A DNA stretch of 64,000 nucleotides. Origin: Njordibacter sp937773555. Its GTDB lineage: Bacteria > Pseudomonadota > Gammaproteobacteria > Pseudomonadales > Balneatricaceae. Positions 1-7,519 of this stretch are shown here, piece by piece (position 1 is the first letter of the stretch; each line of letters opens with the position of its first letter). A program made the translations under genes and the position numbers. The stretch is from the NCBI RefSeq assembly GCF_047730085.1, contig NZ_CP159830.1, positions 496,001 to 560,000 of the forward strand, written 5' to 3'. The notes beneath the pieces were generated by a model that did not search any database, was not told the origin of the DNA, and saw only the letters and a list, made by a program, of their open reading frames with translations.

Positions 1-1
1 G

Positions 2-124
2 AAAGTTGGAAGTAGAACAACAGATGAAGCATATGAGCATAGAAAAATATCGGTTGCTGTTACTCGTAAAAAGAAGACAGCAATAGATGCTATAATCAAT
101 GTTGTTGAAGGTAAGTTTGGTTAA
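2..124 (+). CDS. C-terminal end of an unidentified protein (partial)
   Basis: An open frame enters from the left edge and ends in TAA at 122-124, giving 40 residues that are rich in Lys and Arg (the TRKKK stretch is near the middle). The next gene follows 15 bp later behind a good Shine-Dalgarno, so this is probably the last part of an upstream gene in the same operon. No family is recognisable from so short a piece. Confidence 0.5.
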   Translation, partial: KVGSRTTDEAYEHRKISVAVTRKKKTAIDAIINVVEGKFG

Positions 125-139
125 ACAAAGGAGAAGACA

Positions 140-340
140 ATGGATATTAGTGAAATAGACAAGCAAATTGCAGAGTTACAAAAGAAGAAAGAAGATGCAA
201 TTAAAGAAAACAAGAAAAAAGCAGTAGTAGATGTTAAAAAGTTGATATTAGACTTTAAGGTGACAAAAGGCGATTTGCGTGGTAAAGCAATGAAGCAATT
301 GATTGGCGAAAATAGCTTAAACAGTAGTTTGAAAAACTAG
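140..340 (+). CDS. Short H-NS-like oligomerisation-domain protein without a DNA-binding domain (tentative)
   Basis: This 66-residue, highly charged protein is preceded by a strong AAAGGAG site. Residues 1-28 form a likely coiled coil (ISEIDKQIAELQKKKEDAI). They are followed by VVDVKKLILDFKVTKGDL, which resembles the I..LI.E..LT..DL segment of the N-terminal half of H-NS/BpH3-type nucleoid proteins. The C-terminal DNA-binding motif of that family (the G-[KR]-G-R-x-P-x-W region) is absent, since the protein ends about 20 residues later. A truncated H-NS that poisons or tunes full-length H-NS oligomers is one possible role, but this rests on a short match. It ends 2 bp before the FkbM gene, so the two are probably cotranscribed. 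Confidence 0.4.
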   Translation: MDISEIDKQIAELQKKKEDAIKENKKKAVVDVKKLILDFKVTKGDLRGKAMKQLIGENSLNSSLKN

Positions 341-342
341 AT

Positions 343-1074
343 ATGAAAAATTTTATAAAAAAAGTGCTTATGATGATTTTTGGTTTTGCATTTTCAAGTT
401 TAGTAAGGAGAAAAAACTATCTACTGAAGAACTTTAGAGGTGGCTACCACTCGATTAATGAACTCGACAAGCAATTGGAAAAGTATGTTGATTATGATAA
501 TGGTTTTTATGTTGAATTAGGTGCCAATGATGGAGTCAACCAATCCAACTCACTTTACTTTGAATTAAATAGAAATTGGAAAGGGGTTCTTGTAGAACCA
601 TCACCCCATAATTTTCTTTTATGTAGAGAGCAAAGAAGCAATAAAAATCGAATCTTTTGCAATGCTTGTGTGGGTTTTGATTACGAAGATAAGTATGTTG
701 ATATTAAATACGCAAACCTTATGTCAATATCAGAAAATTTGGCGTTGGATATAGAGGATAAAGAAGCGCATTTGGAGAGTAGCAAAGCACACCTAAAAGA
801 AACAGAGACGGTATTTGCTTTTGGTGCAGTCGCCAAAACTCTAAATTCTTTGTTAGAAAAGGCTGAGGCGCCTAAAGTGATAGACTTTCTGTCACTTGAT
901 GTTGAAGGAGCTGAATTGGAAGTTTTAAAAGGAATAAATTTTGAAAAGTTTTCATTTAAATATATGCTTATCGAAGTTAGAAATTTGAAGCGTGTGGAAG
1001 ATTTTTTGATAGAACGCGGATATGTATTAGAAAAGCAGTTTTCATCACATGACTATCTCTTTAAATGTGTTTAA
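343..1074 (+). CDS. FkbM family SAM-dependent methyltransferase
   Basis: The 243-residue protein has the two hallmark blocks of FkbM methyltransferases: FYVELGANDG at residues 55-64 (the SAM-binding glycine loop, followed by SLYFE and the acidic ribose-binding region GVLVEPSP) and FLSLDVEGAELEVLKG at about 182-197. The N-terminus is basic and hydrophobic (about residues 5-20), which could anchor it to the membrane. Such enzymes O-methylate sugars or other hydroxyls, often in surface-polysaccharide loci. The upstream neighbours do not identify the acceptor. The gene is AT-rich like the rest of this left-hand segment. The family call is firm and the substrate is unknown. Confidence 0.85.
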   Translation: MKNFIKKVLMMIFGFAFSSLVRRKNYLLKNFRGGYHSINELDKQLEKYVDYDNGFYVELGANDGVNQSNSLYFELNRNWKGVLVEPSPHNFLLCREQRSNKNRIFCNACVGFDYEDKYVDIKYANLMSISENLALDIEDKEAHLESSKAHLKETETVFAFGAVAKTLNSLLEKAEAPKVIDFLSLDVEGAELEVLKGINFEKFSFKYMLIEVRNLKRVEDFLIERGYVLEKQFSSHDYLFKCV

Positions 1075-1457
1075 TGCTTATTTTGAAATCTACTAACTAA
1101 CTTTTCACTAACGCTTTTAGGCAACTGATTTTCAAAATTTACGCAGAGGTCAGTTTCTATTTTTTAGAAATTTATACAATACAGTTGTTAAAAATTATGA
1201 ATAATATAAAAAAGATCATAATTAAATGTGTCACTATTTTAGTATATTAGTGGTAATGCACAAGGGCCATTAGAACGTTAAAATGTTTGATTTTGAAATT
1301 ACAAATTACTTGCAAAGTATGTAACCTTTTTTAAAATTACTATTGAATTATAATAGTTTTTTTCAAAACAGAATTTATAAGTTTTAGTATATCGACTTAC
1401 AAAATACTTACATACCCTTTTTAAAAGTTATTTAAAACAATGGATTACAAGGAAGAT
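1075..1457. other. AT-rich intergenic stretch without a recognisable gene
   Basis: These 383 bp contain no convincing reading frame. Just after the FkbM stop, TTTTGAAATC (1081-1090) is matched by GATTTTCAAAA (1127-1137), an imperfect long-range inverted repeat that could fold but lacks a proper T-run. Poly-A and poly-T tracts are frequent. I see no attC site or terminal repeat of an insertion sequence. Confidence 0.4.
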
Positions 1458-1582
1458 ACTATTGAGTGGGAATGAAGGTAAATGTATTGTATTCAGGTAG
1501 ATATACCTCAAAATATTTGTGATATCGACGATGAACTTAAAGCTATTTATCACAGCAAGGACACTGTATGTATGTGGGTTTT
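1458..1582 (+). repeat. 125-bp direct repeat, copy 1 (truncated gene start)
   Basis: This block matches 3621-3745 over 125 bp with about five mismatches and no gaps. It carries the first 34 codons or so of the small gene that is intact in copy 2 (start ATG at 1482, MYCIQVDIPQNICD...). Here the similarity stops abruptly at 1582 and the sequence turns into tyrosine-recombinase coding sequence in another frame. The hybrid frame from 1482 stops at 1653-1655. The junction therefore marks a recombination or deletion breakpoint. Confidence 0.85.
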
Positions 1583-1807
1583 CATCACAATGGATACAGA
1601 ATCTGTTCAGGCAGCTCTATCAATTAGCCAACATACCCAACGTCAGCAGTCATAGCGGTAGACGTTCGTTTATCACTAATCTGAGCGAGAAGGTTATCTC
1701 GACAAGGGTAATACAGAAATTAGCTCGTCATAGCAGTATGGTGACAACACAGAGATAGATTGATGTCTCAGACCACAAGCTGAAAAATGCTGTAATTGTT
1801 CTTTAAG
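1583..1807 (+). pseudogene. Tyrosine recombinase (phage-type integrase) C-terminal remnant
   Basis: From about 1584 the sequence encodes the C-terminal catalytic part of a tyrosine recombinase. The box HSGRRSF carries the H-x-x-R pair, and LARHSSMVTTQR precedes the site of the nucleophile. The codon that should be the catalytic tyrosine (TTQR-Y-IDV) is TAG at 1756-1758. Reading resumes as IDVSDHKLKNAV and ends with TAA near 1805. The N-terminal domain and most of the catalytic domain are missing, and the 5' end is fused to repeat copy 1. This is a dead fragment, probably left from a mobile element. No complete integrase lies nearby. Confidence 0.8.
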
Positions 1808-1969
1808 CTTTTAGCTCACATTCTCGAGATATAAGTGTTTTTGGAAATTGATGAATACGTTTCGTGTCTTACCAAGATCCCCTAGTACTCTTAAAGCATT
1901 GATTTATCTAAATTTCGTAGTTACAAACTAGTGCAGTTACTATTAGGCTTTAACATTTGAGCTAGTCTG

Positions 1970-2374
1970 TTATCCAAATATAATTTCATGAAACATTCTG
2001 CCGGGCATTAAGGTGAATGCACCAGCAACTAGAAGTGCTCCAATATATACTCCTACCATTGAATAAATATGTGCATTTTTATGTTTTTCCAACTTCGTTT
2101 TCTTGAATTGCCGAATGCTCCAAACCGAATAAATTAAGTTGCCAACTGTGAAAGGAATTAGGAGGTGTATCCAAGAATAAAACCGAGGATTAAACACTGT
2201 GTCCGTCATTGGTGAAGTAATGAATAACGCTGTAAAAGAGACGATCAACAAAAAAGAAACCCAAACGCGTCCAATGAATCTATGCTGCTTAGTTCCCTTT
2301 TTTTTGAAGAAAATATATAAACCAACTGGGACTGCTGCTAACGCAAAAAAAGCATGTACGTATATTATTGTCAT
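1970..2374 (-). CDS. DUF2306 family membrane protein
   Basis: The 134-residue protein has four predicted hydrophobic helices (about residues 3-22, 37-55, 68-88 and 106-125). Between the first two is the conserved KGTKQHRFIGRVWV stretch typical of DUF2306 proteins. It probably sits in the inner membrane, and the biochemical function of the family is not established. Its start codon lies 2 bp after the stop of the upstream DUF2141 gene, so the two form an operon read leftward. That operon is divergent from the TetR gene and probably controlled by it. Confidence 0.75.
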   Translation of the reverse strand: MTIIYVHAFFALAAVPVGLYIFFKKKGTKQHRFIGRVWVSFLLIVSFTALFITSPMTDTVFNPRFYSWIHLLIPFTVGNLIYSVWSIRQFKKTKLEKHKNAHIYSMVGVYIGALLVAGAFTLMPGRMFHEIIFG

Positions 2375-2376
2375 GG

Positions 2377-2802
2377 TTATAAGTCTATTTGAATTTTTTT
2401 ATATGTATCAATGACAAAGGATGCAGCTTCAAATTTAGGAATACCGAAAGCCTTAGCATTATTAGAGAATCCATATTGTTCTTTAGGTATTCCTAAAAAG
2501 TTAGTATCAAGCTTCTCATTTTCATTTTCGTCAATATATACCCCAATTGCGTAGGTGTCAGGAGGGATCTCAAAAGAACCTTTATAAGTGCCTTTGCCAA
2601 TTTTTTCTACAACACCTGCCTCTATTCCAGGCTGTGAACCGGGTTTGTCACCTCGATCTGATTCGAAAACTTCCTTAGAATTATAGATTGCCAAATGAAG
2701 TACGCCTCCTTCGGTGACGCCTTGGATTTCAACGTCCAAGGTGGCTGCACTTAAATGAAAAGAACACAAAATAAATGAAAGGAAACTAAAATATTTAATC
2801 AT
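2377..2802 (-). CDS. DUF2141 family exported protein
   Basis: The 141-residue protein starts with a signal peptide (MIKYFSFLSFILCSFHLSAA). It then shows the DUF2141 beta-sandwich pattern: LDVEIQGVTEGGVLHLAIYN, a PPDTYAIGVYIDENENEKLD block with the conserved acidic D-x-N-x-N-x-x-x-D segment, and GIPKEQYGFSNNA. A periplasmic or outer-surface location is expected. The family has no firmly known function. It is the first gene of a two-gene operon with the DUF2306 protein and starts just inside the double TetR operator region. Confidence 0.8.
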   Translation of the reverse strand: MIKYFSFLSFILCSFHLSAATLDVEIQGVTEGGVLHLAIYNSKEVFESDRGDKPGSQPGIEAGVVEKIGKGTYKGSFEIPPDTYAIGVYIDENENEKLDTNFLGIPKEQYGFSNNAKAFGIPKFEAASFVIDTYKKIQIDL

Positions 2803-2824
2803 TATACTTAAAAACTTTGTTATT

Positions 2825-2877
2825 ATGTTTGCTAAGTTAACATCAACAATACAGAAAAATGTTTACTAAGTAAACAT
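2825..2877. promoter_or_regulatory. Two tandem 19-bp palindromic operators for the adjacent TetR
   Basis: 2859-2877 is a perfect palindrome (ATGTTTACT-A-AGTAAACAT). 2825-2843 is a second copy with two changes (ATGTTTGCT-A-AGTTAACAT). The copies are spaced 34 bp start to start and fill the 83-bp gap between the divergent DUF2141 and TetR genes. This is the expected arrangement for a TetR dimer that represses both directions. Confidence 0.75.
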
Positions 2878-2885
2878 AATTTTAT

Positions 2886-3449
2886 ATGGGATATCACAAA
2901 GAAAGTCTGAAAGAGCAACTTGTTGAAATCGCATGGGAAATTTGTGTCGCAGAGTCTTGGCAAAAAGTTAATATGCGAAGGGTTGCTCAAAAAGCTGGAG
3001 TTTCAAATACTGCCTTTTATAGACATTTCAAAAACAAAAATGATCTTAAAGCAGAGTTGATGCGAAGAGGTTTCCAAATTCTAAATGAAGGCATGAAAGA
3101 TTTAGCCAATAATTTTTCAAGTTACGGAGCTCATTACATAAGATTTGGATTGGACTATCCGCATATTTACGATTTGATGTTTGGGAATACGGAATTAGAT
3201 TTTTCTCTTTATCCTGATTTAAAAGCTCTATCCGAGACATCCTTTGGTGGGATAGTCGAAGGACTGAAATCTTTTATGCCTGATGAGTCAGATAAAAATG
3301 TCATGATAAAAGCAGTCAATATTTGGGCATCTGTTCGTGGGATAGTTGGAATTTTGAGACAATCGAAATGGCAGGGAAAACAAACTGAAACTCTCGAATG
3401 GATTGAGAATCACTTAGAAGAGTATTTGGAGATGACAACTTTTAGTTGA
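2886..3449 (+). CDS. TetR/AcrR family transcriptional regulator
   Basis: The 187-residue protein has a typical TetR N-terminal helix-turn-helix: VNMRRVAQKAGVSNTAFYRHFKNKNDL at about residues 27-53. The C-terminal ligand domain resembles the WHG type (YIRFGLDYPHIYDLMFGN...; WASVRGIVGIL). It is divergent from the DUF2141-DUF2306 operon, and the gap carries two 19-bp palindromes, so autoregulation plus repression of that operon is the simplest reading. The ligand is unknown. Confidence 0.85.
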   Translation: MGYHKESLKEQLVEIAWEICVAESWQKVNMRRVAQKAGVSNTAFYRHFKNKNDLKAELMRRGFQILNEGMKDLANNFSSYGAHYIRFGLDYPHIYDLMFGNTELDFSLYPDLKALSETSFGGIVEGLKSFMPDESDKNVMIKAVNIWASVRGIVGILRQSKWQGKQTETLEWIENHLEEYLEMTTFS

Positions 3450-3473
3450 AGGCAACTACGAACTCATTAGAGG

Positions 3474-3490
3474 ACTACACACTGTGTAGT
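3474..3490. repeat. Perfect 17-bp palindrome downstream of tetR
   Basis: ACTACACA-C-TGTGTAGT lies 25 bp after the tetR stop. There is no T-run behind it, so it is not a clear terminator. It may be a remnant binding site or recombination site. Confidence 0.4.
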
Positions 3491-3620
3491 TAGAACCTGG
3501 TAAGTTATTGATAATGATGGAAGGGAACAAATTGAAAATAACCTGTTTACAACACAGTCACAACACACACCTTTTCAGTTACCCTCAAAGCTATGTGGCA
3601 TAAGGGTTTCAGAAATCGTC

Positions 3621-3745
3621 ACTATTGAGTGGGAATAAATATAAATGTATTGTATTCAGGTAGATATACCTCAAAATATTTGTGATATTGACGATGAACT
3701 TAAAGCTATTTATCACAGCAAGGACACTGTATGTATTTGGGTTTT
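3621..3745 (+). repeat. 125-bp direct repeat, copy 2 (with intact gene)
   Basis: This is the partner of 1458-1582. It includes 24 bp upstream of the small gene at 3645 and its first 33 codons or so. The two copies bracket the integrase remnant and the TetR/DUF2141/DUF2306 set, about 2.2 kb apart. Confidence 0.85.
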
Positions 3746-3839
3746 TAAAACCAGAGACGACAGAAATAAGTTTGTGAATGATACTGCAGGAATGTTGAAG
3801 CCTGAGCGTGAAAATTATTACGAACAACACTTCGCCTAA
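3645..3839 (+). CDS. Small protein of unknown function
   Basis: The 64-residue protein begins MYCIQVDIPQNICDIDDELK and ends YYEQHFA. It has mixed charge and no signal peptide or membrane segment, and I do not recognise its family. That its first half is conserved almost unchanged in the truncated copy at 1482, with mostly silent or conservative differences, favours a real gene over a chance frame. No good Shine-Dalgarno is visible (GGGAATAAAT upstream). Confidence 0.45.
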   Translation: MYCIQVDIPQNICDIDDELKAIYHSKDTVCIWVFKTRDDRNKFVNDTAGMLKPERENYYEQHFA

Positions 3840-4096
3840 AAGTTACAAACGAAATTACCTAGTCTAAAAATAAACTATATCAATTGCTGTCAGCGTAGAA
3901 ACTATTCAGTGGGCGTAGGAATGTCAGGCTAAACTATTAAAGAAGTGACCGCGTTTTTTTAAGAGCAATATATGATTGCGGATATTGTTCATTTCATTAG
4001 ATACACCTTCTTCTTGCGTCCACGTGGCTCTAGTGGTGGATAACACAAGAACGCAGTATCAGTGCAGCAAGCCCAACTCATCTAGCGTCGTAATGA
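3840..4096. other. Intergenic, possible decayed coding sequence on the minus strand
   Basis: No intact gene is present. On the minus strand, about 3950-4050 reads as a short run (NNIRNHILLLKKRG) that looks protein-like but has no usable ends. It may be part of a decayed gene. Confidence 0.25.
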
Positions 4097-5314
4097 TCAA
4101 TTCGCCTTCGGGGGTGTTGTATGAAACTGCATGAAGCCCCCGTCTTGAGCGTGCGACAGGCGCAACACCAGAACATGTCCTAAACCAGTGGAAGGAGTCA
4201 GCACGCCGGCTCGGTGGAATGACTTACTGTGGTCATCGTGTGCTAGGCAGAGACCGAGCTCGGCCAACATTTTGGAAGTTGCGCCGTAGCCAGGATCGCC
4301 TTGTCCAACGATCCGCGTGCGTGCGACTTTCTTGTTTGTTCTTGCGGTCACTTCCATCTCGAAGCCTCCATCACGAAGTAACCAGGAAGGCGGACCTTCT
4401 CCAGATTTGGGTTTGAACTTGATAGGTTCGCCCAGGAAATAGCCAAACCCTCGACTCACCCACATTGCTGCTATGCGCAACCACATCCCTACAGCTGCGC
4501 ACTCGCTATATGATATATTTTGATGTTCGTTGCGCAGCGTGAGGCTGCGTCGTACGACTCTGGCGTTGATGGGAGCCATAAAAAACTTCGAAACGGCACC
4601 GTAGGTCGAATCAAAAGTCCACTTGAAGTCTGGGGCCATGCCATCGGCTGTTCTAGGTGTTTTGGTTTCTACCCCTATGACTCCCGGTGCTAGGATATAG
4701 GGATTTGCTTCCATCATATCCGTGTAGCGGCCAGACTTTTTGGCCGACCCGGTTGCCTTGCCAGAGTTTAAGGTGCCTCCAGAAAACGAACCCGTGTAGC
4801 GAGTATAAACGCCGCGAAGCTGCACACTCTCATTCGGGGCACTGGGCAGTGCCTCTGCGGCCATTAAGGCACCAAGGTCGGAGGGTATTGAATCCACACC
4901 ACCGCCCAAAATCACCTTCGCCCCAGAACCTATTGCGATGTCATGAAATGCCTCGATCATTTCGGCCTGCCAGAATCCTTCGCCGGCGAGGTCTGAGTAG
5001 TGAACGCCTAATTGAGCACATGCACCCAAAAGGGCAGCCCCGTTATTGACAGAGTAGGGTCCAGCGCAATTGAGAATCACTGTGGCACGGGACACCATCG
5101 TGATCACTGCGTCGGTGTCCTCGAGGTCAACGCAGATAGTCTCGGGTCTACCCCCGAGTTTGGCAGACAGTTTGGCAAGCTTGCTTTGAGTGCGGCCAGC
5201 AATAGCCCAAGGTTTGCCACGGAGTTCGGGGTGGGCGTCTAGGTAAGCGGCGACCAACTGCCCCGTAAACCCAGTCGCTCCATAGACGATTAATACTAAA
5301 GGTTCTGTCAACAT
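4097..5314 (-). CDS. Saccharopine dehydrogenase-like NAD(P)-binding protein (trans-acting enoyl reductase type)
   Basis: The 405-residue protein begins with a Rossmann fold, VLIVYGATGFTGQLVAAYL at residues 7-25. WAIAGRTQSKL follows as the NADP ribose-binding segment, then VILNCAGPYSVNNGAALLGAC and VILGGGVDSIPSDLG, all characteristic of saccharopine-dehydrogenase-like trans-acting enoyl reductases. Such proteins reduce unsaturated acyl intermediates in lipid or polyketide pathways, or act on unknown carbonyl substrates. The gene is clearly richer in G+C than the AT-rich DNA on both sides and has no operon partner. That suggests separate acquisition. Confidence 0.8.
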   Translation of the reverse strand: MLTEPLVLIVYGATGFTGQLVAAYLDAHPELRGKPWAIAGRTQSKLAKLSAKLGGRPETICVDLEDTDAVITMVSRATVILNCAGPYSVNNGAALLGACAQLGVHYSDLAGEGFWQAEMIEAFHDIAIGSGAKVILGGGVDSIPSDLGALMAAEALPSAPNESVQLRGVYTRYTGSFSGGTLNSGKATGSAKKSGRYTDMMEANPYILAPGVIGVETKTPRTADGMAPDFKWTFDSTYGAVSKFFMAPINARVVRRSLTLRNEHQNISYSECAAVGMWLRIAAMWVSRGFGYFLGEPIKFKPKSGEGPPSWLLRDGGFEMEVTARTNKKVARTRIVGQGDPGYGATSKMLAELGLCLAHDDHSKSFHRAGVLTPSTGLGHVLVLRLSHAQDGGFMQFHTTPPKAN

Positions 5315-5690
5315 AACTGAGGCCTGACTTTAGTGCGTGGGAATACAATAGAATGTACTACGTTAACTGCATCACATTTTAAGAACATAACCGTTGTTTA
5401 AATGAACTTAAGTAATTAATGAAAGTATTTCTTGGGAACCAGTCTTCAAGAAGTTATAACGGCCAATAGTGGACAAGCTTACACTTTTTAAGCCTGATTA
5501 AGCTCTTTATAACGGCCAATTAATTCAGTTTAACTATGTAAGTAGTTCACTTATTACGCTTCACACTTTAGCCTTTGAGCTTTTCATATCAATATACTTG
5601 CGCTGGATTGAGTTTAAGTGGCATTAACGTAAATTAAAGGGTACGAACTAGTTTCAAGTGAGTAGGCCTGCTCTTTTTTGACAGACCTAT
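5315..5690. other. Intergenic stretch with a 37-bp copy of part of the downstream XRE gene
   Basis: 5459-5495 matches 5751-5787, inside the XRE gene, with about four differences over 37 bp. The nine bases ACGGCCAAT occur again at 5512. This is a remnant of a duplicated XRE gene. Nothing else is recognisable. Confidence 0.55.
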
Positions 5691-5909
5691 TCAATCTGGC
5701 GCGGGGCAATCTAATAATAGAGCGGGCGAGCAATTAAGTGCCTTAGCGATACGGCCAATAGTAGTCAAGCTTGCGCTTTTTAAGCCTCGCTCGATTTGCC
5801 CAATATGTGATCGGTTGATTCCCGCCACATGTGCGAGATCTTCCTGTGACATTTTAAGTTCTTTTCGGCGTTCCCTAACCGTCTTACCAAAGTGTTCTGT
5901 AATTGACAT
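5691..5909 (-). CDS. Small XRE/Cro-type helix-turn-helix regulator (paralogue 1)
   Basis: I start this at the internal ATG at 5909 (MSITEHFGKTVRERRKELKM). The 72-residue product then matches the length of its paralogue at 8124-8342 and has GGGAG upstream. Residues about 10-65 are a complete HTH_3 domain (MSQEDLAHVAGINRSHIGQIERG; TTIGRIAKALNC). Proteins of this size and sequence resemble controller or repressor proteins, but no restriction-modification or toxin partner is adjacent. A longer version starting at 6014 adds an implausible hydrophobic leader. Confidence 0.75.
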   Translation of the reverse strand: MSITEHFGKTVRERRKELKMSQEDLAHVAGINRSHIGQIERGLKSASLTTIGRIAKALNCSPALLLDCPAPD

Positions 5910-6301
5910 AATTGATTGAGGCTCCCTGCCTGTAAACTTGCTTAATCTTGTATCAAAAGCGGTTGTTAATACACTGCTTATAGCCACTATTATCAAATTA
6001 AATAAATATATCAATAATTCATATACTTTTATGTTTCAAGAATCTAAACATTTTACTTTTTTCATATAATAACTGAGCGTTTTTCTATTTTTTAAGTTGC
6101 GATTTGTTTAGACGAAGCCCTATATATTGACTATAGCAGAGCGACCTTTTGGGTTTCTGACAGATAATGAAAGTATTAATTTGTAGTATTATTATAGTAC
6201 CTAGTCGTAATTGCCTTATGTTGTAATCTAACAGCAAGCTAAATTAACTACAAAAACTGACCTAGCTTGTAATCATATTAATAAAAATAGTGAGGGAAAA
6301 A
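5910..6301. other. AT-rich intergenic region upstream of the divergent XRE and DJ-1 genes
   Basis: These 392 bp probably carry the promoters for both neighbours. I see no gene, no RNA gene and no strong inverted repeat. Confidence 0.3.
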
Positions 6302-6859
6302 ATGTCAAAAGTACTAATGATTACCGGTGACTTTGTTGAAGATTATGAAAACATGGTGCCTTTTCAAGCGCTCATAGCCATGGGCCATGAAGTGCATGCA
6401 GTATGTCCAGATAAGCAAGCGGGGGAGACCATTGCGACATCAATACATGACTTCGAAGGTGACCAAACCTATACTGAAAAACGTGGGCACAACTTTGGTC
6501 TTAACGCATCTTTTTCAGCTGTTAACGTGGCAGATTACGATGCCCTTTATGTGCCAGGGGGGCGGGCGCCCGAGTATTTGCGGTTAAACGCCCAAGTGCT
6601 GGAGATGGTGCAACACTTTGCTGATAATGATAAACCCATCGCATCTATTTGTCATGGAGCCCAACTACTGGCTACTGCCGGTATTATTAAAGGCAAAAAA
6701 GTGTCAGCCTACCCTGCTTGCCAACCCGAAGTAGAAATGGCGGGTGCTGAGTATGTGGTGCTGCCTATGGACGGTGCGATCACCGATGGACAGCTAGTTA
6801 CTGCACCTGCATGGCCTGCTCACCCTGCCATGTTAAGGCAATTTGTGGCATTGTTATAG
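6302..6859 (+). CDS. DJ-1/PfpI family glutamine-amidotransferase-like protein
   Basis: I chose ATG 6302 (MSKVLMITGDF) rather than the in-frame GTG at 6290 because GAGGGA lies just before it. The 185-residue protein has the class I GATase-like fold: the strand VLMITGDFVEDYE, the acidic residue in the first loop, ALYVPGGRAPEYL, and the nucleophile elbow ASICHGAQLLA with Cys followed by His. It ends with DGQLVTAPAWPAHPAML. Members include deglycase- or chaperone-like stress proteins and intracellular-protease-like enzymes. The substrate cannot be inferred here. Confidence 0.85.
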   Translation: MSKVLMITGDFVEDYENMVPFQALIAMGHEVHAVCPDKQAGETIATSIHDFEGDQTYTEKRGHNFGLNASFSAVNVADYDALYVPGGRAPEYLRLNAQVLEMVQHFADNDKPIASICHGAQLLATAGIIKGKKVSAYPACQPEVEMAGAEYVVLPMDGAITDGQLVTAPAWPAHPAMLRQFVALL

Positions 6860-6884
6860 GCTGAGGTAATGCAGAGAGGCTCAT

Positions 6885-7271
6885 ATGTGTGAATTGTTTA
6901 TTAATGCTAATAGTGATTTATGGAGTAGTAAAACTAAATCATTGCGCATTCAAGGAATGGTAACGTCCATTCGTTTAGAAGTATTTTTTTGGAACATATT
7001 GGAAGAGCTGTCATTTCGTGACCATATGACCGTGAACGAATCAATTACCAAGTTGTACCTTGAGTCTCTCGATGCTGGCCATGATACGGGTAACTTTACG
7101 TCTTTTTTAAGGGTCTGCTGTTCACGTTACCTGTCCCTTATCGCCGATGGTGATCTCTCGCGTCAATTAGAAGTGCCTCTATCCGGTGTTGACGCCAAAC
7201 ACCTCATACAACAAGAAGGGCTGCGCAATAAACAGCGACAGCAATTATTGCCTTATCGGCGCTTGAATTAA
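6885..7271 (+). CDS. Ribbon-helix-helix domain protein
   Basis: The 128-residue protein carries an Arc-like ribbon-helix-helix in its first half: SIRLEVFFWNILEELSFRDHMTVNESITKLY at about residues 28-58. This matches the RHH_4 type found in many proteobacteria. A helical tail follows. It lies 25 bp after the DJ-1 gene on the same strand with a GAGAGG site, so cotranscription is likely. A DNA-binding role is expected and its target is unknown. Confidence 0.65.
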   Translation: MCELFINANSDLWSSKTKSLRIQGMVTSIRLEVFFWNILEELSFRDHMTVNESITKLYLESLDAGHDTGNFTSFLRVCCSRYLSLIADGDLSRQLEVPLSGVDAKHLIQQEGLRNKQRQQLLPYRRLN

Positions 7272-7519
7272 CTACGCCTAATAAAGGTTGTGGTGGCCCC
7301 GTCCTCTTTAGGGATCCAAGCCGTAGTGATCTAGATTTAAAGTTAATGCAGGACCGGTGTATGTCCGTGTCTGGCAAGTGTTATATTGGGCAGGTTTTGG
7401 CTTATGGCACTTCTAAATGACTTAGTAGTGTGTGTGAAAAACATTATAAGATATTACTTGATGCTAATTACGTGTTTTGGCCTACCTTGCGCTATGTTCC
7501 TAGGCGCCAAGGCCTGAAT

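Noticed and set aside
1075..3900. Integron cassette array or attC sites
   Set aside because: No convincing R'/R'' core sites or repeated attC-like palindromes at gene ends; the long repeat is part of a gene.
4687..5049. 120-codon frame on the + strand inside the saccharopine-dehydrogenase-like gene
   Set aside because: Antisense shadow of a well-supported gene, with no Shine-Dalgarno or recognisable motif.
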